A stretch of DNA of 64,000 nucleotides, taken from contig NC_086374.1 in assembly GCF_036588685.1 (NCBI RefSeq), positions 20,948,886-21,012,885 of the forward strand, written 5' to 3'. Below the pieces are notes generated by a model, which saw only the letters and a program-made list of their open reading frames with translations, ran no database searches and was not told the DNA's origin. Origin of the DNA: Mytilus trossulus (taxonomy: Eukaryota; Mollusca; Bivalvia; Mytilida; Mytilidae). Of the stretch, positions 43,289-55,720 are shown in pieces. Position 1 is the first letter of the stretch. Each line of letters starts with the position of its first letter. A program made the position numbers and the translations under genes.

Positions 43289-44741
43289 GTTTAAATAGAA
43301 ATGATCTTTTTCATGGATCATGATTAATGAAGATAGCAGATCACAGTTTTATCTATTTTATGTGCATAACTCGATAAAGGCCTGCAACTAAGAAAATCAA
43401 AAAATTAGTTAAATACTCTAAAATAATTCAAAATTATCTCCAATTGACCACTGATCCTTTTTCATGCATTTCCATTATTATTTTATGTTTCTTTAATCAG
43501 AGGTTTCTCAACATCTTACGAACGAACGAAAATCGCCCTAACTTGACGTAACTTGCCGTAACGAAAAAAGAGGGAGCAGTAATTTATTTTATAATTTTGG
43601 AATATCGGCGTGCTCTTCTTCCCTTTGACGTGTAAAATCTGCATGCTTGATTTTTTAAAACCATTTTGAATCAAATACATATTATATTTATTTGATATTA
43701 TATAATATATAATATACAATTTACTGTTCAATCAACACAGTTGAAAGTCTTATTGATCTATTAATTTAAGTGAAGAATATTTAATTTAAGGACAGTAGTC
43801 GTACAAGAAATTTTAATAAACATGATGACAACATCACTATTTAGTATATGTGAAAAGGGTAAATATAGATTCATGTATATGGATCGAAAGGGATAAGATT
43901 TTTTTTATCTTAGCAAGAAGCTGATTAACAGTAGAAATTCTTTCGTGGACACGAGGAAAAATAAATCTAGGAGTGAATGCCTTTCGATTTAAAGTTAAAA
44001 AGAAAACATTCCATAAGTTCCGGGATAACTTCTTTGCCCCAACCACTAAAATCCAAATGATCTCTTCTTATTGATATATTGTAATAAATAGGTAGACTTT
44101 TAACAAGAAAATAAAGGAAAATATTGAAATACATAAAAGTACAGCAAAAGTACAGCAAAAGTAGGCGAGACTATTTGTTCTGCAAAACCCTTACAACTTT
44201 AGTAGCTTAATACATCGATAACCCATCTTCAGCTAGGGGTTGAATTTAAGGTCACATGAATATGTATTCAATGAGGTCCAAATATTCACTCGCAAGTGCA
44301 CAACTCATCAACCTTGTACCTCAGCTAATTTAACAAAATAGAACTAGATTGTCTACTAACAGTGAATTATAATTTCACTATATTATTTTTATTAATGATT
44401 TAACAAAAAAAAATGTATTTAATTTTGTATATCTCGAAGCTAATGCACTTAACAGTTCATTCCAGTTCTTAACATTCACAACGTTATCTGATCTTTATAA
44501 GGTAATAAGTCTAAATATTCTTCAAACTCAAAGTTTTTTGAAAAAAGTTAAAACATAATGCTTTGGGAGAATTTTCCATTTCTGATTTCCATGTCTGCTG
44601 AAATTGGTAAAAAACTATCTGTATAATGCTCAACTTGAACATTTTGGATTGAAACTAAAGTTACTTTGATTTAACCAAATCTTTGAAAGTCCATATTTAT
44701 TCAAGATATTTTGAATACAAATCAACCATTCAATATTTTAA

Positions 44742-45132
44742 GGATGTCTGCTGGTCATGTTTTTGAATTCTTGTCATATTTTCGATTTTCTCAGGTTTTA
44801 TCCATCCAAATGTATTAAATTTTTTTTTACACGACACCCCACTTTTGTCTTCATAAATCTGTTCAATAGATCATTTCAGATTTAGTGATCCGGCGGCATG
44901 AAATCCTTGTTATTTGTTCTTGGTTTAAAGGGTAAAAAACAATTCCAATGTTAACAAATAGTAAAGTCTGAAGAAAACCCTTTTCCCGCCATTTTCTAAA
45001 TGTCTCGTATTTTGAAATCTACACACGAGACTAATGATTTTATTACTTTATTTTGTTTAAATATCAAAGTTGTTTTCATTTTAAGCAACCACATGAAATC
45101 CTTGTTATTTTAAATTAGAGCAGCAGACATCC
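44742..45132. mobile_element. TTAA-flanked MITE, 391 bp
   Basis: The ends GGATGTCTGCT and AGCAGACATCC are perfect inverted repeats, each flanked by TTAA (44738-44741 and 45133-45136). TTAA target duplication is the habit of piggyBac-type transposases. The internal phrase CATGAAATCCTTGTTATTT occurs twice. It is non-coding, so it would depend on an enzyme made elsewhere. Confidence 0.65.
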
Positions 45133-45239
45133 TTAAGAGTACTAACTGATCTTCTAGTTAGTATAACCATAACTTTTGATCATCTGACCATAATACAACA
45201 TTGTTTTAGCAGTCAGTAAATAGGTGTAAAAACTCATTT

Positions 45240-45370
45240 TAAAATTAGTTATTACTGGTAATAACTGGGCCGTTTCAGGAATTACTTGTATTAACTAAGT
45301 GCATCGGTAATTACCTGTAATTCCTAAATTTTAGTAATTACATGTAATTCCTAATTTCACCTATAATAAT
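45240..45370. repeat. Short repeat of AATTACATGTAATTCC type
   Basis: Several near-palindromic phrases (TTACTGGTAATAACTG, GTAATTACCTGTAATTCC, GTAATTACATGTAATTCC) follow one another. A loosely similar stretch occurs at 63600-63790. Confidence 0.5.
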
Positions 45371-46249
45371 TTACTGTAACATATACATATTTATTTTTTT
45401 ATTATTATTTCCGTTAAGCTTCTATCGCATACTGTGCATATTTCCTCTATTTTTCATATTTCTAATTTTACTTTTTAGTTAGGGGTGTAGTATATGAAAA
45501 TATATATTTTGATAACTATGTGACTTCCAGTTGTGTTAGGGCTGTAGCACTCATACTTTAAACAAGAACACACAAAACTCTATTTCTAACGATAGATCGA
45601 GTGCACCTTTGAATTTTTTTAACTGATTCCCAATAAATATTAGAAATAAAATAGCTATGTTACGACTTATCTATTCAAGATACTCTCCGATACGAAATAA
45701 TGAAACTCATAGTAACTCAAACCGATTGGACCAATAGAAGGGACGTATGGATATATGAAATATATTAAAGTTGTGTTATCTCGATCACTTATCAATCCTT
45801 TACCAAACGCTAATTTCGCAATGAAATGGATGGAATATTTGCCACTGAACGTTAAACACCAAACAATCAATCAACCAATTGCAAACTAGATGTGTTGAAT
45901 TTTTAGTCAAAGACATTATAAAAAAATAATCTTTTTGAATGGATAAGGGAGATAAATCTAGCGCATATATACGACATGTCAACAAACGGAACTCAACGTA
46001 AGAAACGAAACAGTCAACAACAGAAAATATATTGGAACACGGACGTTTAATGACAACAATAAAATGCAAGGTTGCAAAAAAGGATATTAAGTTGTTAACT
46101 GTTCTCTTTTAATCACACAGCAGTATCGGTAGACATTTATTATGGATTTTATTATAACAAAATTACTGCTCCATAACGATACGTTCGTAGAGTTTCGTCC
46201 GTTCGCAAGATGTTGAGAAACCTCTATTGGCTCATTCGAGTTAGAGGAG

Positions 46250-48040
46250 AAAGAACAAGAGGCTCTCAAGAGCCTGAATCGCTCACCTTAATTTTTTGGG
46301 TTAAATCTCTCATCAATGATTATTTTGGCTTTTCAATTTATTTAAATGTTCTTTGAATCGCCCTATTTTCTTCAAAAGCAAAAAAAATAAATAATTTTCT
46401 CCTATGTTCTATTTTAGCCATAGGAGCTATGTTTCTTGACATACAAGGAAATAAAATATAAAATTTATACTAGATACTCTGAAACTCATTTAGCCTAAGT
46501 TTGGCTGAAATTGATACAGCAGTTTCAAAGGAGAAGATTTTTTAAAGTAAGTCAACATGATGAACACATTGTGAAAAAAAGTCTTTAAAGGGCAATAACT
46601 CCTTAAGGGGTCAATTGACAATTTTGGTCAAATAAAACTTATTTGCAGATCTTACTTTGCTTAACATTTTTGCTATTAACAGTTTATCTGTATCTATAAT
46701 GATATTCAAGATAATAACCAAAAACTGCAAAATTTCTTTAAAATCATCAATTAAGGGGCATTATACCTGAAAAACTAGTTACCCAATTCGGCTGAAAATT
46801 TCAGGACAGGTAGACCTTGACCTAATAAATACTTCAACTTCTTGTTTTATTTGCTCTAAATGCTGGAGTTTTTGAGATATAAGCCAAAAAATGCATTTTA
46901 TCCTGTGTTCTACTTTTAGCCATGACGGCCATGTTTTTTGACGAAATAGAAAATAAAACACAAAGTTTATTTAATACACCTGACTGATCATTCAGTTGAA
47001 GTTTGGTTGAATTTGGTTGAGTAGTTTTAGAGGAGAAGATTTTTTAAAGTTAGCAAATATGATGAACAAATTGTGAAAAAATGTCATTAAAGGACAATAG
47101 CCCCTTAAGGGGTCAATTGACAATTTTGGTCATATTAACTTATTTGTAGATCTTACTTTGCTGATCATTTTTGCTATTTACAGTTTATCTTTATCTATAA
47201 TAATATTCAAGATAATGACCAAAAACTGCAAAATTTCCTTAAAATTACCAATTAAGTGGCAGCAACCCGACAATAAGTTGTTTGATTCATCTGAAAATTT
47301 CAGGGCTGATAAATCTTGACCTAATGAACATTTTCACTCCATGTCAGATTTGCTCTTAAAGTTTGGAAGTATTTGGTCGGGTAGTTTCAGAGGAAAACAT
47401 TTTTGTATAAGTTAATTAAGATTAATGAAAAATGGTTAAAAATTGACTATAAAGGGCAATAACTCCTAAAGGGGTCAATTGACAATTTTGGTAATATAAC
47501 CTTATTTGTAGATCTTACTTTGCTGATCATTTTTGCTGTTTACAGTTTATCTTCATCTATAATAATATTCAAGATAATGACCAAAAACTGCAAAATTTCC
47601 TTAAAATTACCAATTTTAAAAGTGGCAGCAACCCAACAATGGGTTGTTTGATTCATCTAAAAATTTCACGGCTGATAGATCTTGACCTAATGAACATTTT
47701 TACCTCGTGTCAGATTTGCTCTAAATGCTTTCGTTTTTGAGATATAAGCCAAAAACTGCATTTGACCCCTATGTTCTATTTTTAGCAATGGCGACCATGT
47801 TTGTTGATAGATCAAAACTTCGGATACAATTTATAAACTAGATACCCTAAGAAACATTCAGTTAAAGTTTGGAAGTATTTGGCCGAGTAGTTTCAGAGGA
47901 GAAGATTCTTGAAATAGTTTACGACGATAGACGACGACGGACGACGACAGACGACGACAGACGACGACAGACGACGGACGACGACGGACGCCAAGTGATG
48001 GCATAAGCTCACTTGGCCCTTCGGGCCAGGTGAGCTAAAA
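46250..48040 (+). repeat. Large mollusc dispersed repeat with three internal units
   Basis: The block begins GAGGCTCTCAAGAGCCTGAA, itself a hairpin. The phrase AGGGGTCAATTGACAATTTT occurs at about 46608, 47107 and 47471, each in a unit that also has GTAGATCTTACTTTGCT and ATATTCAAGATAATGACC (or a close variant). It ends with a GACGACGACAGACGACGA run, then GCTCACTTGGCCC-TTCG-GGCCAGGTGAGC, a hairpin with a TTCG loop. A partly deleted reverse copy is at 52140-53165. Confidence 0.8.
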
Positions 48041-49314
48041 AGTCATATTCAGATTGTAAACCAGTTTGTTTCTTTTAAACCTTGTGACATATATTACTGT
48101 ATAAATAAAATGAGGTTGCAAATATACGCAATGGCAAATGTTTGTGAACAGAATTCCTTTCGATATTCGGTTTAATACTCAATACATTTCAACCTTAATG
48201 ATAATAAAGTTATAATTTGTTGTTACCAAAATAAACAAGAAGGTATTTAAACAGTTTCTTCGTAATATTTTGGGTTTCACGGCTTCATATCCATATTTTT
48301 TTCGCTGTTTCAACTTTTTCCTGTAAAAACCAAATCAAAATGTTTGAAAAACAAATTCGGTGACTTCCTATGATAATGTCTGTTCGGTATTTTTATTTTT
48401 GGCAACAACATATCAATTTTCTAAGAACAAAATATATTCCGGTTTTTACATTTTAAAAAATCTAGGTAATTCCAAGTAAGTTTTTTATCTGCATTTACGT
48501 CAGTCTTATATTATATTAAACAGCACTGTATTTTTTTTTATCAGATAACATTAGATTACACACACACAAATCTGTGGATGTTACTTAACCAATGAAATAG
48601 AAGATCATACCTTTATCAGGATGATTTCTTGGAAGTTCTAATGATTTTTTTATGAAAAATGTCAAACTTTTGCATGTTAGTTCAGTAAAATAGTATGTGA
48701 TATTAATAATTCGCGTTTTGCAAAAATGTACCGGTATATACTGTAACAGACAACAGCTGAATTATCCAAAGTTTTAAGGGTTAATTCCAGTTACTTCTAA
48801 TACAAATTAATATTTCTTTCTCCTTTCTATCCAATAAAAATATAGCAACCAGAGAAAAAAAACTTTAAACTGAAATTATACTAAAATGTATAAAAAAAGG
48901 TCACTAGATGGAAGGACAAACCGAAAAAGAAAAAAAGCACTAAAAAAATATATTTAAGGTGATCCCTGATTGATACTGAATGAGGTCAAACAGTAGTTGC
49001 ACTACAAGTGTCATCCGTCGCATCAATAAATGAAATGTTGGAGTTTTCGTAAAGGAGATATCAACCTAACAACATAATAAGCCAACACACATCTGTACAT
49101 CAACACAACAAAAATTGTATATCACTTGTTAAGGTCTAAATCGGCTTTTAAACAATCGGAAAAAAGATTTCAAACTTTTACCATCCATCCATAAATACAG
49201 CCATTTTTTAGTACTTAACTTTTACCATCCACTCATAAATAAAGACATATTCTAATACATACACTGTTTTATCATTCATTCATAAATATAGCCGAGGTCT
49301 TAGTATTAAATTTT

Positions 49315-49447
49315 ATATAGCTGACTATGCGGTATGGGATTTGCTCATTGTTGAAGGCCGTACGGTGACCTATAGTTGTTAAAGTCTGTGTCATTTTGGT
49401 CTTTTGTGGATAGTTGTCTCATTGGCAATCATACCACATCTTCTTTT
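49315..49447 (-). repeat. R1 dispersed repeat copy, minus orientation
   Basis: ACTATGCGGTATGGGATTTG, GAAGGCCGTACGGTGACC, GTTGTCTCATTGGCA and ATACCACATCTTC occur in order, matching the copies at 37130 and 62345. Confidence 0.75.
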
Positions 49448-49493
49448 TTTATATTTAAGAATTAAAATATTGCATGATACATTTAATGGCAGC

Positions 49494-50250
49494 AGTCCTT
49501 TTGCGCCAATTACTCTTTTTCAGGGGTATCATTTGCGCCAAATTTTATTTTCAAAATGTATCAATTGCGCCAATATTCGGAACTCATTTGCGCCATTTTA
49601 CCTGTACACATATCTATCATAAATATTAATGATTACTGTATATTTAGTCTTATTTTTGCCTCAAAAGGTATCATATGTTAGGAGGATATTTCACCATAAA
49701 GACGAGTTTCTGAAGAGAATTTATTATAAATGACTTAAGCAGCATTAGACAGTCAAGGTACAGAGAGAGAATAAAACTTATTGCTTTGCTTAACTAAGAT
49801 ATGCCAATATAGAAAATAGAAGTGTTCAAGCAAGCTCTTTATGTTGGAGTCACATATGTTGATGACACAGAGCTGTGTTCCCACCATGCATATGGGCTTT
49901 ATTATTATTATGAACTATTATTAACTATTTTATTGATTTCATCCTTCAATGTTTGTGTATTTGGACAATGAATAGAAGTAAAAAGCTACTACATACATCA
50001 AATTGGGAAGTACCCATCCAGCAGCAGTAGGAAAAACATATGTTTCAGAAAAGGAAACATATGCCGTGTTACACTACCGTTTCCAGGTCCGAATAAAGGA
50101 TAAAGGAAGTATTTTTCTTTTAACTGGCGCAATCGTATGTTTTATTTTTGGCGCAAATGATACCATCTAAAATCAAAACATGTGGCGCAAACGTAGCATT
50201 TGAGAAAAAAAGTTGTGGCGCAAAAGGACGCATTTTTGGCGCAAACGGAT
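49494..50250. mobile_element. Foldback-like element with GCGCC-rich inverted ends
   Basis: GTCCTTTTGCGCCA at 49494-49507 is the exact complement of TGGCGCAAAAGGAC at 50216-50229. Both ends hold several further GCGCC/GGCGC copies: TATCATTTGCGCCAAA on the left pairs with TTTGGCGCAAATGATA on the right. The 600-base centre has no coding frame. The ends vary in length, so the outer limits are uncertain. Confidence 0.65.
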
Positions 50251-50668
50251 CTTTCCCCATTTAATTGATACATTTAGATGAAAATGGGTATAATATTACA
50301 CAAGGTTCCGGCGGCAATTTCCATGCTTTCTATATGTACTGTACTCTAATATATAACGATTACAGCCATTCATAAACATGCCAAATATGGGTATATAACC
50401 AAACGCGTATGGTCCCAATACTATCTGGAATACAAACAATCCATGTCATTCATCAAAAGTTTGATATTTTCTTTTTATTGATGACAGACAGAATCATTAC
50501 CATATTTTCACCAGACGACAGAAAATGAAGGTACTTGGCTGGTTATTGGTAAAAACGCGCGCAATAAGGAGGGCCATTTTTACTATCCGCCAATGTTCAG
50601 TTTACCGCAGGAAACATAGTTTATATTTTTAGTTACTATTACTAAGAAAAAAATTAATAACAATACTC

Positions 50669-50965
50669 ATTAAAATGACACGCACCGGTTAAGAATTGAG
50701 GAAAGCTGAGGAGGTCAGATACATTCGACAATTCTACATTTGCCTGTCACACACGTAACTTCCGACGGAATTCCGCCGGTAGCTTATTAGACATTTTTTT
50801 TTTCATTATGACAAACGTGTAACCACCACGCTGGTAAAAATATGTTATTTATATACATATGATTTTAAGTGATAAATTAGATAAAATCTAATAATAATAA
50901 ATAGTTAGTTATTGAAAATGACACGAACTGGTATCGAAATAAAAGCTGAAGAGGTCAGTTAAATT
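50669..50965 (+). repeat. Duplicated short ATG-led segment flanking a receptor-like fragment
   Basis: ATGACACGAACTGG at 50918 opens 12 codons (MTRTGIEIKAEE) that end at GAG followed by GTCAGT, a good splice donor. A diverged copy at 50675 has ATGACACGCACCGG, a stop after five codons, and the same ending GCTGAGGAG followed by GTCAGA. The second copy may be the first coding exon of an unknown gene and the first a broken duplicate. No downstream exon was matched. Confidence 0.35.
50757..50836 (+). pseudogene. Fragment resembling the third intracellular loop of the GPCR at 56724
   Basis: TTCCGACGGAATTCCGCC at this place is identical to part of the receptor exon near 57395-57415. The following bases (CATTATGACAAACGTGTAAC, then CACCACGCTG) align with GATGACAAACGAGTAATCAT and CACGCTG of the receptor. 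Outside these 80 bases similarity stops. It looks like a captured or relict exon piece. Confidence 0.5.
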
Positions 50966-52139
50966 CATTATTTGTTTCGCTTTTGTTTATCTTTTGTATC
51001 TTTACCAAAAATCAATTAAAAAGAGCGAATGACAGATACCCTTTATTTTACAGACTGTTAATTAAATTTCAAAATCATTTATTTTAATATGTTTATCTGG
51101 ATTGATTGTTGTTTTATAAAAGTAAGTAAGTAAATAGTTTATTAAAGTGTCACGTCTCATTCATATTGAGGTCAAAATCAAATTATTTTGTTACGTGTAG
51201 AGAGGGCAGAAACTTAGGTGTGCAGCGATAGAATTTTCCATAATTGAGTCCTGCATATTGGGTCGACCCAAATGATTTCAATAACCAAAGTGCCCAAAGT
51301 TAGATAGAGCTTGCAATAAATCACCTACGTACCTCTCTAAGATTTATTCCAAGGGTCCAGTGAGCATGGAATCTACTTTCACGAGTATCGAAGATACCAC
51401 CTCAATTATGGTCGGACGTGTAAGCGTTTCTATACATTCCACACAGCTGAACTGACCTCTCTATGATGGGAGTACTAAGTATAAGTACATACCTCAATCA
51501 AGATTTATTATTAATGCCCTTGAAATAGATAATTTAAGATACTTGTTTCAAATACAGAATGTTTTATAGTTGCACTTGAAGAACACTAACTAGAAGTTGA
51601 AATGGAACTATATTTGACGGATTTTTGTTTAGTTTAGGTAACCAATACATTGCAGTGTCCTTCTAATGTTCAAACGAGGCCTTTTTATTGGTATTATGTT
51701 TTTTTACTAATAGATTCTCCAAACATTCTGAAATTATTTGGGTTTATTTTAAAACAGAAATTTTACGCAAAATATACTCTAAAAAGATTTCGATTATTAA
51801 AATTAGTAATTGCCCTTCATTTAGATCAACAAAATTTGGCAAAGCAGACTCTTACAAGGATTAAGCTACTGGGTTCAATAACTGATTAGCAAATTATATC
51901 ACTACAACACTTGCATACATAAAAATTTGACATTCTAAATTTAAACTGAAATATGATCGTTGAATGAAAACCATTAGTGTAATAGACATATTGGCTACAC
52001 CACTGACTGTTTTGTCTTATTTGCTATGTTGTTATATGTTAACTTGCTGAGACATAAAAAAAGATGGATAGTTTTTGGCATCTTCAATAGCTTATTCGAT
52101 TATTTTTTAATGTAATTGCTCTTACTGCAATGGGACTCA

Positions 52140-53165
52140 AATCTTGGACAAAGACTCTTTGTGTAATGGACTCCTTTGTCATCACTTGGCGTCCGTCGTC
52201 GTCTGTCGTCGTTTGTCCGGTGTAGACTATATCAAACATATATATATATATGGCTACAATTATGGATAAAATGCAGTTTAGGGCTGATATTTCAAAAACC
52301 AAAGCATTACGAGCATATCTAACAAAGGATAAAAAAGCGGCGAACGATACCAGAGGTACAGTCAAACACATAAATCGAAAATAAACTGACAACGCCATGG
52401 CTAAAAAATAAAAAGACAAACAGACCGTGAATAATAATACAAAACACACAACATATAAATCTAAAGTCTAAGCGACACGAACACCACAAAACACTGGGGA
52501 TCTTAGTTGCTCCGAAAGGGTAAGCAGATACTGGTTCACATGTGGCACCCGCCGTGTTGCTCTTCTTATTACAAACCCGGTAAATAATCTATTTCGGTTG
52601 GTCACATTTGTGGTGAAAAGTGAAGTGGATTGTAGTTACGACGTAAGGAACATATCCGATATCATCTTTTAAACACTTATTCTATAACAGTCAACCAACT
52701 CGTCATAGTTTTCTATAAGCCCTGAATTTTCAGGTTAATGTAACAACCCAGTGATGGGTTGCTGCCACTAAATCGATAAAAAACCTGTTAAACAGCAAAA
52801 ATGTTCAGCAAAGTAAGATCTAGAGACATTGTCCCTTACAGACTAACTTCACAATTTGTTCATCAAGTTTGCTTACTTAAAAAAAATCAATTTCAGCCAA
52901 ACTCGGGCTGAATAAGGAGTATCTAGTATACATTTCGTATTCTAGTCAAGAAACATAGCCACTATGGCTAAATGGAACATAGGGGTAAAATGCATTGGGG
53001 GGGGGGGGGGGTAGAAGAAAATACGATAGATACAAAGAACATTTAAATGGAATTTTTAAGCAACTCATGGATATAAGTTGAAAAGTAAAAATGATCAATG
53101 ATGAAAGATTTAAGCAAAAAAAAATACAGGTGAGCGATCCAGGCTCTTGAGAGCCTCTTGAGATA
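52140..53165 (-). repeat. Reverse, partly deleted copy of the 46250-48040 repeat, interrupted by R2-type sequence
   Basis: The left end has ACTTGGCGTCCGTCGTCGTC (reverse of the GACGACG end) and the right end AGGTGAGCGATCCAGGCTCT (reverse of the start). Between about 52345 and 52700 an R2-related stretch is inserted (AATAAACTGACAACGCCATG, CACATGTGGCACCCGCC). A run of 15 G lies at 52997-53011. Confidence 0.65.
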
Positions 53166-53199
53166 CAAAAACAAAATTTGTGTATCTGTCCTGAGTCAG

Positions 53200-55330
53200 G
53201 AATCTCGAGCTTTTGTTAATCCTGTGTTTTTTGTTGTTGTTTTTTTTAAATTTGGGTACGTTTTTATGTTTCGGATTTCAGTGTAACTAGATATAAGAAT
53301 GTGTACCATGAGTGCGAATGAGACAACTCTCCATCCAAGTCACAACCTATAAAAGTAAAGCATTATAGGTCAAACGTCCATTTTGCTAAGTTAGTATACT
53401 GAATATGCAGGAAATAATGGAAAAGTTAAGCAAGCAACAATCAACCACTAGATATAACATAAAAATATCTAAAAATTCCACAAATCTCATCAAAAACAGG
53501 GTAACTCTCATATCATAATTGACAAATTAACTTTAGTGTAAGTACTGTATTATCGATCACACAAATTAGGTTGGGGAATTATCTAATTTTGGTGTCTATT
53601 TATGTAATTATTGTATAATAATAAGACTTTTTGTTAATATATTACAAAATGTTGTGCCAATTTTAAATAGCATATCACAGATAAAATTCTTCACGAGTTA
53701 GCAAAACCTTGAAGATATGATAAAATATGTAAATGAAGTATTGCACGCCGGTGTTTTTCTTTTCTGGGAGGATGCAAATACTGATAATAATACGTCAGAC
53801 ATGATTCTTATCACATTTTAAAAAAACATGATATAAATGGTCGAATGGAAAAATGTAAACACATAGCAGAAGTTTAGAAGGTAAGACATGTTATTTTATT
53901 ATATCTTATTAAATAATGGTTTGATTTTGTTTAGGTATTTTTTGTTTGCAAAGTTAAAACGAACAAGATGATCTAACCTTTGAAGTTTTTATGAAACTTT
54001 AATCAAGAACAGATTAAGAACCTCACTTATTCTTAGTCAAAAACATGGTTTATTGAGAATATAAGATAATATAATGGAAGCTATAAATAAACCGTGACTC
54101 TTTAATTTCCCTAGCAAGCATACAGTTTGTACGCGTGTGATCATCTAGTGCACATGGTGTAAAGAGTTTCCACTATCTTGACACATACCGAATATCAGTA
54201 CATTAATAATTCCCCCTTTCATCCTAAATTCATTTATTGGTTTCTTATTTACATTTTTCTTTAAAAGTATGTTGCACTTGAACTGAATTTTTTTGGCACT
54301 GCCAGTCATATTTTCAAAAGAAGTATTTAGCCTTACTTGAAATTTCTATAAATTCCGTTGCCTAGTCATTTCACTCGTTGAACTTATTGTGATGCCGCCC
54401 TAAACAGTAATTAATGTGGACAGTGTTCTACTTGCAAATTTTCCCATATATATATACCTTTTTAATTTATTTCCTAATGTTATACGCAAAGCAAGGGGGG
54501 GGGGGGGGGATAGTTCACCGATGAAAATCTTGGTCCAGAATTTTGAGATAGTTAAGTGATTTGGTCTAGTGAAAAATTGCAAACATTTACTATGTGTAAA
54601 GCTGTCAAACTGAACTCAATATAAGGTTTTAAGCAGATAAAGTCATCAATGCAAAAATTATTTCTTATTTTTTTAACAGCAAGTTTCATTAAGATAATGT
54701 TAATGTCAGCTTTTCCCTAATTTCAGGACCTTTATTTGTTGACAGATTATTTGATTGATTGAATGCCGTTGACATTTTAATCACTTTAATGCATGATTGT
54801 TGAAATGGTGTGGAACAAAACATTTTGTGCAATTAATTGCAGTCGATTGCTTACGCAGTTGGGAATATTGCAGATGCAATCCTTCTACTATTGCGCATTA
54901 AAAATTAAAACATGGAAGTTGAGATCACAAATTATCATTGCATAACAGTTGTAGTTCTGTGCTTGTTATGACCTTATTGTGTTGTTCTCTGCTTGTTTAC
55001 AGTCATTATTGTCATATTATATTATGTTATTTTGCTATTATATATATATAGCATTACGTTTGCTTCTGCAATAAAATATTCATATATTCATTCATTATCA
55101 ACAAGTGATTACTGGATTTCATGTGTCGTCAACAGTAACGGATTACTGGACTAAACTTGACATTAACAATATATTAAAAGTTACCTTCAGAACTATATTC
55201 CTCGGACATGTGACAGCAATTATATGCCTGTAATTTTATTGGAAAAACTAGTAAACGATTATAACCTGTTTCCAAAGCAGAAAACATAAATCTGGCCATT
55301 GTTTTTCTTTTTTTAATTGTCTCATTTTGT
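53200..55330. other. Non-coding stretch with a G run
   Basis: No exon was recognised. There is a run of 15 G at 54495-54509 and a weak R1 relic near 53300-53380 (GTGCGAATGAGACAACTCT). The rest is AT-rich. Confidence 0.4.
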
Positions 55331-55339
55331 CATATCTGG

Positions 55340-55720
55340 GTCTTGTATAGATAACTATACGGTATGATATTTCGCTAATGTAGGCCTTACGTTCATCTAT
55401 AATGTATAGATAACTTTGAGGTAATATTTTGAATTATTGAAGGCCTTACGAAGTCTTACAGCTGTAAAGTAGGTAAGTAAGTAATGACTTTATTTAAAGA
55501 GGGTGACTCAATTAGCTTCCTCTAATCTACTTTGGAGGCCCTCACAAAGAACAAACAGTACAAATATTACAAAGGTAACAGTTTCTAACATATTATGTAA
55601 ATGCACTTTTCATACTAACTATAAACTGCTGTAATGAATGTTTACATTTTCTTCCTTTGGTTTCTGGTGAACAGCGTCTCATTGGCAATCAGACCTCGTT
55701 TCATTTTTCATGAGTCGAAA
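55340..55720 (-). repeat. Degenerate R1-type repeats
   Basis: Phrases such as TATACGGTATGATATT, GAAGGCCTTACGAAGTC and CGTCTCATTGGCAATCAGAC are old copies of R1. A GTAAGTAAGTAATGACTTTA segment between them also occurs near 51120. Confidence 0.5.

Larger units (their letters stand above)
43499..46225. mobile_element. Element with terminal inverted repeats of about 90 bp
   Basis: AGAGGTTTCTCAACATCTT at 43499 faces GATGTTGAGAAACCTCT ending at 46225. Similarity continues inward with gaps (CGAACGAACGAAA against TTTCGTCCGTTCG; GGAGCAGTAATTT against AAATTACTGCTCC). Its 2.7 kb interior has no transposase-like frame but holds other repeats, including a TTAA-flanked MITE. No target duplication was identified. 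Confidence 0.6.
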
